DNA of 64,000 bases from Trissonchulus latispiculum (taxonomy: Eukaryota; Nematoda; Enoplea; Enoplida; Ironidae), in the NCBI GenBank assembly GCA_030248195.1, contig JASAND010020532.1, forward strand, positions 18,862-82,861, read 5' to 3'. A program made the position numbers and the translations under genes. Below are positions 56,297 through 64,000 of this stretch, in pieces (positions within the stretch are counted from its first letter, which is position 1; each line of letters begins with the position of its first letter). Under the pieces are notes generated by a model. The model was not told the DNA's origin, ran no database searches, and saw nothing but the letters and a program-made list of their open reading frames with translations.

Positions 56297-58490
56297 TAAT
56301 TTAACATTGTCACAATGAATTGTGTCTTGTTTTCTTCAAGTAATTGCTGTGTACATACGTTATTATTTTACGTTATGCTATTGTGGGATGTTTTGTACTA
56401 TTATCCCAGTCCTAACTTTTGATTTTTGACCAAATAACTTTAACATTTTGCATATTATGAGCATGTCGTAGGATCTTAACATATTTTAGGTTTTAGAAAT
56501 TGGCATTCTGTATTCCCGCATACAAAATTTTAAAGCTATAGGTAAAGAAATTTAAAATTTGCTGGTGGAATAGCGCAAGAGATCCATTATATCTACAGAA
56601 GTAGTCGATAGTGTGATTTCTTGAATCTATGTTAAAAACTATATATCAGCAAAAAAACGAATTCTGTCTGTTAATATCGAGTGTGGTGTTTGCAAAATGT
56701 TGCCTACGTATTGAACTTGACGAGATTCAGTTTGCTATTTAGTATTTTGTTTCAACGTACTGGTAAACGTTAAAATGTCATAGCTAAAACAGTAGCGTTA
56801 GAGAGGAGCAAACAGGGATTTCGTTTGCTTATTGATCATCGCCCAAGAAAGTAATTTTCTCGAAAGGTAGTTTTGTAACTACATTTTTTTTGTAGTCTAG
56901 TTGCACGTTGTCTATATCCAGCCCTTTTATGTTTTTGTTTCCACTTTTTGTGAAACACCACTCTAGCAACTATTTGCAGTTGAAATCAGCAGGGGCGTGG
57001 CTTTAGAGACTAGCTTTATGGATTAAGATCTGGAATAAACTAATTTGCTTTGTCTAATTCGTTTAGTATTCAAGCTATGTTAGTAGTATTCTACTAATGT
57101 TATAGCGTCATTTCTTATCTAATTATTGTAAACTTAGCTTGTACATGATTTTGTTAAGCCTGATCCTTTTACTTTTACTCATTTTGCAGTACTAGTCATT
57201 TTGTACTGATACCATTATTTGTTCATCATAGTGTTATGTGTCTTAATTTTCTGGGTTCATGGTTTTAAATTAAAGTTTTGTTAATTTAACCCAAGCGAAA
57301 GTTGAGACATGAAGAAGCTCTTGCATTCTCTTGGACCTAAAATGCTAGTAAGGCTTAAAATTAGCAGTTTTGGAATTTTTGTGAATGTGCTGTTGGGACC
57401 AAGGGACCTAGTGCGGAATACCCAACTGTTTCTGACAATAGGTCTCATTAGCACGTCAACATCTTGAAAATGTTTCTTTGTTCCGTGTTTTCATGAACTT
57501 GCACCGGTTCGTCATCTTGTTGGCTATCAACTTATTGTCGAAGTACCTACTGTGTATATAAACCTTATTGTATTGTATTTATTTATGCTTTTTGTTGGTA
57601 TGAAACTAGCATATGCAATGATAATAAAACGAATGCTGCGTCTGCTTTCTCTGAGCTTGATCTTTTGTAGTTTTATTAGCAATTTGATGTGAATTTGATG
57701 TGGCAATATTTAGGTATGTTGATGTTTATTAATATCATATCCATAGTTAGTTCTTATTAGTAAGATGGCCTCTCCGAAGGTTCTCTTACACACTTAGGCT
57801 TAGCGTTGATAAAAACTTGTCCGGGTTTTATGGTATGGGCGATGTACTACTAAAATTTGGTAACAAGAACTTGCAACGGACTGCTGAACTGAATTTTGCA
57901 GTTCCGTTTTTGTCTAATTTTGGCGTATTCTCACAAAGACAAGCAGGAAGGAAACTTTTTAATACAACTCAATTTAAGCGGAATTGACTTAGCTGAGTAG
58001 CCTAGCCGAGCTGTACGGTGTTCGCATCCGTCCATTGCCAGCAGCTGATAGCAGATTGATTGACAAAAGTAGCAGATTGATCCAGGAAGCTCGGCACAGG
58101 AGAGTGCGTGCGTGCGTAGTGCACTCTCCCCATTGTGCGATAATCAAAATGTAGCTTGAAAATTTAAACAGACCGGTAGCAACAGCGGAAAGCTTTAAAA
58201 TGGGTGAACTGAACTTTACTTTGGAAGATATAAGCAGTTGTCTAAGTCTAATTCGAGGTGGTCGACAACTCGACAAGTTGAAGGTTCATTTGATAAAAGT
58301 TTAATTTGCTTTTATAGTTTATTTCTAAGTTTTATTTCAACGTTAAAAAGCATCTTTGAGATTGGAAATTTAAAACTTAAAATATTCCAATGAATTTTAT
58401 AAACTAAGTTTTTGATGAGCTACCATCTTCCACACGTGGCAGATCGCATCTCCCTCTGAGATGTCTTCTCTTGTACCCAATATATAATAG
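56297..58490. other. WDR45B 3' region and intergenic DNA
   Basis: AT-rich, with no domain-bearing frame. Part is presumably the WDR45B 3' untranslated region. Confidence 0.4.
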
Positions 58491-58836
58491 CAAGAGTACA
58501 TAATAACTAAGAGTGTGACAAGCGTCAAGCTCTTAGTTATTAGGCTTGGGGACATGATATGCACGATGACGGCTGACCCCCCCCCCACAAATTAGACCCA
58601 TCACTTCAAAGAAATTAGCACGCTATGCTTGTGTGCTGAAGCTCGCAACAGACGCACATTGAACCAACTGAGTAGTTGTGGTTTCGAGCTTTAGAACGTA
58701 TTCATAGCGTGCGAATTTCTTTGAAGTGATGGGTCTAATTTGTGGGGGGGTCAGCCGTTATCGTGCAGATCATGTCCACAAGCCTAATAACTAAGAGCTT
58801 GACGCTTGTCACACTCTTAGTTATTATGTACTCTTG
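58491..58836. repeat. 346-bp foldback element with 7-bp flanking duplication
   Basis: Arms starting CAAGAGTACATAATAACTAA and ending TTAGTTATTATGTACTCTTG are complementary for more than 140 bases. ATAATAG immediately flanks both ends. Within each arm a smaller inverted pair, 'TAACTAAGAG' and 'CTCTTAGTTA', is present. Confidence 0.88.
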
Positions 58837-59101
58837 ATAATAGCATATAATGGAGCACTGAAAGTATGCTGCGTATTCCAAGTACACACTTTCTAATCGC
58901 TTGCTTATTTATGCTACACCTTACCGAATGTTCCTACAGTTTACACATATTCCAGTTACACAGATTAGAAATATGCGGCCGGGCCCGACCCAACACATTT
59001 TCCGGCCCGGCCTCCGCCTTGGGCCCGAAGCCCGCTACACAACCTTAGAAGTAGATGTAGATGGACAGAGGTTTGAACCGGGCTTTACACAAAAACTATG
59101 G
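58837..59101. other. Intergenic, non-coding
   Basis: GC-rich patch near 58975-59035 ('CGGGCCCGACC', 'GGCCCGG'), otherwise nothing recognised. Confidence 0.3.
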
Positions 59102-59408
59102 TGGTCAGGCCCGGTACCCGGTGGTCAGGCCCCGGTACCGACCGGGGCCAAAAATTAGCAAAATTTTGTTAATTTTTGACATTTTTTGACCAAAATTTTG
59201 AATTTTCGAAAGTCAAAAAGTGTTACAAATAGTTTGTTTTCCCGCTGATATGAATGAAAACAACGATAGTAACGTTTGTATATCAAAAATTATTGCAAAA
59301 TTTAAATTTTCAAGAAAATTTTTGAAAATTTTCAATTTGGACCCCCAATTTCTAGGCCCCGGCCCCGGCCCCGGCCCCGGTAGTGGCGGCCCCGGTGCAT
59401 CTCTTCTA
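59102..59408. mobile_element. Second copy of the CCGGGGCC-ended MITE, inverted
   Basis: Reverse complement of 47810-48113 over most of its length, including the 'GTCAAAAAGTGTTACAAAT' and 'GCGGCCCCGGTGCATCTCTT' parts. The left end is eroded ('CCGGTACCGACCGGGGCC'). Confidence 0.78.
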
Positions 59409-59737
59409 CACGATACTAAGGGTCTTCGAGACAGTACCCACAATTTAGAGCAGTTTGAACCCTGCAATGCCGATGACAGCTTAGTGCACCCATTCTGAGG
59501 CCGCTCAGGTTGCATGGGTCCTCCACCCGGCTAGATTCTCAGGGTGTTGAATTGCTGCATATTGTATATTGATGAAATTGAAAGAAATATTTTCCACTGC
59601 AGCAGATCTAACGCAAAAAAATTGCGGCCTGAGGTGGGGTGGGCCTGAATTGTCTTGATAACGTTACTGCTGTTTGGCAGCTGCATTTGTTTGCTCTCTT
59701 ATTACAGAGATGCTCACCAGCAGATGAGAATGACAAG

Positions 59738-59793
59738 ATGCCCATGGTATCTGTGATGTCGGCCAGCGTTAACGCCATTGCCGGAACCAGCAG
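59738..59793 (+). CDS. MRPL40: MRPL40 exon 1
   Basis: ATG at 59738 opens 18 codons and a two-base remainder at a GTTTGT donor. Upstream ATGs at 59710 and 59730 lead to early stops. The intron that follows contains G-runs and a copy of the 9229/41090 repeat family. Confidence 0.65.
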
Positions 59794-62700
59794 GTTTGTC
59801 TTGTGTTTCGTTTATCAGTTATTATTTAGTGAATAGCTCAAGATGAGTATGTTTTGTGAAGGATCTGTTCATTGTAAATGTATGCAGTAGTTACAAAACG
59901 CCAATTTGAACCTTTGCTGGCATTTTTACAAATGAAGTCCGATCGAAAGGCTTTTGATACGAATTGAACTGCAGTGAACACTACCATAGCCAGAAAAAAT
60001 TTCGAGGCGGGGATATCCAAAGTTTATTGAATATCTGCTATGATCATAATTGATGGCAGCAAATTTCAAGTGTACTTTAGTGTTTTTGTTGCAGTTTTCT
60101 GTAAAGTCGGCTACGCAAGTACCTACTTTAACAGGGGGGGGGGGGTATTGGGGGGGGGGGGGTGGAACGGGGCCTCTCAAAAAATGGAGGTTCTGGACAA
60201 GGGCTAGCAAAATCAGGGCCAAGGGACAAGGGACAGTGCCAGAGAAGGAAGGTCAAACATTAAAATGGCTGTAAAATAGCTGATGTTTCGCTAATTTCGC
60301 TTAAAATTTGCAAAAATTGAACTTTTTCAAGACAATTTTCTGCTGGCACCCTCCCCCCAAATTTAAGGTACGGTACAAGGGCAGCTAAAATTTGGCCTAA
60401 AACAGGTACAGGCCCCTCAGGAATCGGTATCCTTGTTAATGTATGAGTACCATGGTTTTGAAAAATTTACTTGCACTGTTACTGTGCTATAACAGTTTTA
60501 ATGCCGGAAGAGTAGTTGGAAATCGGCAGTCAAATTTGCGTATATTAGGTGTGGGACCTGTGGTATTTTCGCGTTTTTGGTCTGCCTCATGTTAACGGTT
60601 TAAGGGAAAGGGTCGCTTTGGGTCAAAATTAATAGTCACTGATTTCGCTCATTTCGCACAAAAATGCGACGCTCAACAAGAACTGTACCAGAAGGGTTAT
60701 TTGCTCTCTATGGCATGTCCTAAACTATGTGCAAAGTTGGAACGCTGTATCCTGCATACAGCGAAACAATTTTCTGCCACAAGCTTTTTAACCTAGATAA
60801 CTTCTTCATTTTCCTATGTTTATCACATGTCAAAGCCACCTTTGAATGACTGTACGGAACGATAGAAGCAATATTATGCAAAACGCGCTTGTCTTTAAAA
60901 GCGACTCCCCCCGAGATAATTTGTGAATTTTGGGGAAGATTTTTTGTTGCTTGTTGCTTGTTAATTCTTACTTTCTAATTTTTCGTTGTGACAGTGTTGA
61001 GTTTTATTTTAGATCGCTAGGATTTGGCTGTATCAGATTTATCCACTGCAGCCCGATTTTAGAGTAAGCCATTGTTGTGTGGATTTATTCAATACATTTC
61101 TGTAAGGAAAGGTGCAAGTTGTTGTGGTTTAACTTGAAAAATAAAGAAAAAACGAGAAGAAATAGAAACTGTCGTGGTGTTTGTCTTATCGTTGGAACTT
61201 CAATTTAGTTTTGTTATTTCAGGGCTGATCCTTTGAAGAAACAGCGAAGAACAGATCCTATGGTTGCCGTTCGACGATTTGAGAGAAAACAGCAGCTTTT
61301 AGAACGGACTATTTATGAATACAAAAAATATGAGAAAAAGTTGAAACCGTTGGATGAGATGCAGCTTCCCCTGAAAGTTATGGATGAGATGGTGTAAGAA
61401 GAAGTCAGCGTACTCTTTAAGGTTTTTTAACAAACAGTGAGTAACCGTTTTGGCTCCCTTGGGCCAAAGGAAAGAATCCTTCTGGCTCCTTTGTGCCATA
61501 TAACCATATTTGACTGTTTCATTGTATGAGACTTGCAGCAGGGAACCGGATCAGTTCGGGTCACTTTTTGAACCGGGTCAACGGATGGAGAGCTTCGATC
61601 GGTCTTGACCCTGTTTTCTTAATTTCCACATTTAAGAAATTTTTTGGTTTAAATTAAAACTTTAGGTCTGATTTCTATATGATGCTGATACATAATCTGC
61701 ATTTGCTAAGGTAACTTGCATTTCAGAATTTTTGCAGGTTGAGGTATAAACTTTTAAGATAGTCTCCAGCAGAATATTATTTATTTTCATCGATTCCGTG
61801 ATTGTTGCATTGCATAGATCTGATCAGAACTAGCTTGTTTTCAAATTATAACTAATCAAATTACGCAATTGAGATAAAAGCCAAAGGTTAGAAGTCTCTA
61901 GCTGTCTTCTGTCCTATTTTTGCTTTGTTTCTTTGTTCTGTTTTTAAATATATACTCACGCTAGAGTGTGCAATATTTTGAATATTCGTAACTTAACTAT
62001 TACCAATCAAGCTAAACCTGCTAACTTGTTAATTTCGACAGCCCATTTCCACTTTCCCGTTTACAAATTGCTGCAGTCTTATTTAATTGTTTATAAAACC
62101 TTTTAATGTTCACCATAGTCATTCTATTTGGGGGTGGTGAAAAGCATGGAAGTAAAAAATTTGGTTGTGTTTAGGCAACACCTAAAGTTTTTAGGCCTTT
62201 TTGACTTTTTGGAAAATCGGAATTGCCCGACAAGGTCTAAGTGATCCGGTTCCATCTCCGTAGACTTGGTTCTTGCAAGAGCAGTTTAGCATCACCGATT
62301 AGTGTCCAGACTATTTGACAAATCTCTTACTCTATCTGGAAATTGAAATTCATTGTTGTACAGTTTATAGCATGTAGTATTTGCAATCAGAGCGGTTGAT
62401 ATGCCAAGAAAACGAAAACAAACCAAATTAACCTGTTTGGGTTATTTGTAAGAGATCAGAATTTACTGTGTGTATAAATTAAATTTGCTTTTGTGGTTTT
62501 AGGGAGTGACGTCGACCACCAACTGTGCTCAGAATTTGATGAAAGCGAACGCCGTGCTTGGCTCGCAAAAGAGTGGGCAGGTATCGTATATTACGTATTG
62601 TTGGGTAACTCGTTCTCTGGTGAGGACTAAGGCATGCTGTTGGAATTGGTTTACATTATCTGTCTACTCTAGGATCTAGTATGAAGAAGCGAAAAATTGG

Positions 62701-63835
62701 TGAACGAAAGACAAATCGTTGTGGATAGTGTGTTCCACCTTTGTTTGGTCTTTTCATATACCAAATACGTGCTTGTTTCTCCCATGACCTCTCGAGATTT
62801 GCAACTGTATTCCTGCTTTGAGGAAGATCCAGCGAATCCTTGTTTTCTCTATATACTCTCCGCTGAAGCTAAAACTGGAGCTTCCTTTCCTTGCTTATTT
62901 TGTTTTCAATTCTACCACGAACCTAGCAAACCGAAAAGCCGTCTCTTATAAGTGACACTGCTCTCATGTCTACCATGATATTTTCCATTTTTGGGTTCCT
63001 ATTGGAGCTGATTAATTAAAATTTGAATTTGGGAAATGATGATAAATTAATGTGGCCATATTTGACATTTGTTGACTATACTCATTATAATTGTAGAGTG
63101 AAATCGGTGGATAGTGTGCGTAGATCAAAGCAGATTCGAAATATGCTGATGTCCCAGAATAGAGCCTTAAAATCTAGAGAAAATTATCCGAAGCTCTCAA
63201 TCAAGCTGCAGTTCCAGTATGTTTGGAAAATTTGGTATTACTTGTAGTGAGTGTTGGAACAGAAGTATGAAGTGGAATTGTTGATGTTGATACAATATTA
63301 ACATGACACTGCGCTAGCCTACCTACAGTGCTACATTTTTAAGAGTCCGCTTACAATGCCGGTTTACCTGATGCGTAAAATGTTGATCGAATAGGAAAAG
63401 TGACAATTTTCGCAGGTGTTTGAAACTAATTCAGGACTGCCAACCCTGCTGATTTACAGTAGTTGCACCTCGTCATTGTGCTAGGCTTGGAATTGGGAAA
63501 CTTTTCCCAGGGTAAACTTTAACAAACTCAGAACTGCTGAGGTTTAATTAGCCATTTTGAAGTCCTCAGTAAGTATTTGTTCCCTCCATTTGGCCGATGA
63601 ACTGTCGTGAGGTTATAGTGAGTTGTTTTATTCCCTGGGACTGGAACTTGTCGACTGATGACGAGAGTAGAAGCTGACGTTTATTTTTGTACTCTTCACT
63701 GTACTGTATTGTTGTTTTAGCTGGACGAAAGCTGGTTTGGGAAAAGAAATTCGTGGTCCTATGCAAACACCCCCTATTGATAATTATGAAGATCCCGATG
63801 GCGATTATGTTGATACGACTCGAAAATGGGAATAA
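59738..63835 (+). CDS. MRPL40: Mitochondrial ribosomal protein mL40, six coding exons
   Basis: The exons 59738-59793, 61223-61393, 62507-62580, 62673-62699, 63099-63216 and 63721-63835 join in phase to 561 bases, 186 residues (vertebrate proteins are ~200). The N-terminus (MPMVSVMSASVNAIAGTSR) could be a short mitochondrial presequence. Exon 2 carries ADPLKKQRRTDPMVAVRRFE and LKPLDEMQLPLKVMDEM, the conserved mL40 core. The last exon gives MQTPPIDNYEDPDGDYVDTT before the stop, the family C-terminus. Exons 1, 2, 5 and 6 are secure. The 27-base exon 4 and the exon 3 acceptor (TTTTAGGGAG before 62507) are chosen by phase. mL40 is a structural protein of the mitochondrial large ribosomal subunit. 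Confidence 0.83.
59794..61222. other. MRPL40 intron 1 with dispersed repeat
   Basis: G runs near 60134-60165 and blocks 'AGTCACTGATTTCGCTCATT' (~60635) and 'CATTTTCCTATGTTTATCAC' (~60808) identify a third member of the dispersed family also at 9.2-10.9 kb and 41.1-42.3 kb. Confidence 0.6.
61223..61393 (+). CDS. MRPL40: MRPL40 exon 2
   Basis: The family core: RADPLKKQRRTDP, a basic helix (FERKQQLLERTIYEYKKYEK) and KLKPLDEMQLPL. TTTCAG acceptor, GTAAG donor. Confidence 0.85.
61394..62506. other. MRPL40 intron 2
   Basis: AT-rich intron; no repeat or gene recognised. Confidence 0.5.
62507..62580 (+). CDS. MRPL40: MRPL40 exon 3
   Basis: Encodes DVDHQLCSEFDESERRAWLA then KEWA, matching the E-x-ERR-A-x-L-x-K-x-W stretch of mL40. 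Confidence 0.75.
62673..62699 (+). CDS. MRPL40: MRPL40 exon 4 (27 bases, tentative)
   Basis: A short exon, chosen because it keeps phase between exons 3 and 5 and has TCTAG and GTGAAC splice sites. It encodes SSMKKRKI. Confidence 0.45.
63099..63216 (+). CDS. MRPL40: MRPL40 exon 5
   Basis: Encodes a long basic helix (VRRSKQIRNMLMSQNRALKS) then ENYPKLSIKLQF. TTGTAGAG acceptor, GTATGT donor. Confidence 0.75.
63721..63835 (+). CDS. MRPL40: MRPL40 exon 6 (stop codon)
   Basis: Encodes WTKAGLGKEIRGPMQTPP then IDNYEDPDGDYVDTTRKWE and TAA. The TPPI-x-NY-x-x-P-x-G motif is diagnostic for mL40. Confidence 0.88.
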
Positions 63836-64000
63836 TTTTTGTTTTTGTGTTTTGCTGTAATTGAGTCTGTGTGTCTATTATTCTCTGTAGTAAAATATCT
63901 GTGTTCACCTATAATATAGAGGTCCAAAGTGTGTTTTTGTGTTGCTTGGCTTGGCGTAATGTTGTATGAGGCCTTAAACTTAAAACTTTGTATCTATCAG
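63836..64000. other. MRPL40 3' flank
   Basis: AT-rich, presumably 3' untranslated region and downstream DNA; nothing else recognised. Confidence 0.4.

Noticed and set aside
53351..53719. 122-codon frame read as a stand-alone gene
   Set aside because: It is WDR45B exon 6 with flanking intron read through.
55140..55205. Possible tRNA gene or SINE head with GGTTCAAATC B box
   Set aside because: No convincing A box, anticodon arm or acceptor pairing.
62697..62951. 84-codon frame within the MRPL40 region
   Set aside because: Runs through intron 4 and has no relation to the mL40 protein.

Overview
The window is nuclear DNA from an invertebrate animal. Two host genes with spliceosomal introns can be read by splice-site and protein logic. 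The first is a WIPI-family autophagy gene (WDR45B/WIPI3 orthologue, ten coding exons, 16580-56296, + strand). The second is the gene for mitochondrial ribosomal protein mL40 (MRPL40, six coding exons, 59738-63835, + strand). Almost everything else is repeat DNA. I cannot name the species: the density of foldback, hAT-like and satellite repeats and the presence of a Polinton fit many non-vertebrate metazoans.

The centre of interest is a Maverick/Polinton-type element (about 20425-36943) lying inside the 20.7-kb first intron of the WIPI gene. It has long gene-bearing terminal inverted repeats. Between them are apparently intact genes for a packaging ATPase, a chromodomain integrase, a penton-type minor capsid protein, a small basic virion protein, a double-jelly-roll major capsid protein and an adenovirus-type protease. 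No protein-primed DNA polymerase B is present. The remaining genes are unusual: a two-repeat TBP (TATA-binding protein)-like protein, a C2H2-NADAR protein, a Bcl-2-like protein and a type II membrane glycoprotein. Each inverted repeat also carries a CARD-like death-fold gene and a spliced C2H2 zinc-finger gene, transcribed divergently. A TATA-like ATAAAA(G/A) motif precedes most internal genes; two opposed genes share the same 18-base version. My reading is a small, recently active virus-like element with its own transcription factor and a set of genes aimed at host cell death and defence. It either borrows its polymerase or is the non-replicating partner of another element. The right inverted repeat is split by a later insertion of a composite satellite repeat (34707-36461).

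Layout: 1-747 foldback element; 748-8650 non-coding DNA with short tandem repeats and a set of small hairpins that share a CGGGTGC-like loop but have different stems; 8.7-14.1 kb dispersed repeats and a 2.4-kb foldback full of G/C homopolymers; 14127-15985 a 5'-truncated non-LTR retrotransposon with a 16-bp target duplication; 16257-16412 a cluster of GTACCGT/ACGGTAC motifs just upstream of WIPI exon 1; 16665-37327 intron 1 with the Polinton; 37403-49765 intron 2 with hAT-like elements, a LINE remnant and two more copies of the composite satellite; 49766-56296 the remaining WIPI exons; 56297-59737 intergenic with a foldback element; 59738-63835 MRPL40.
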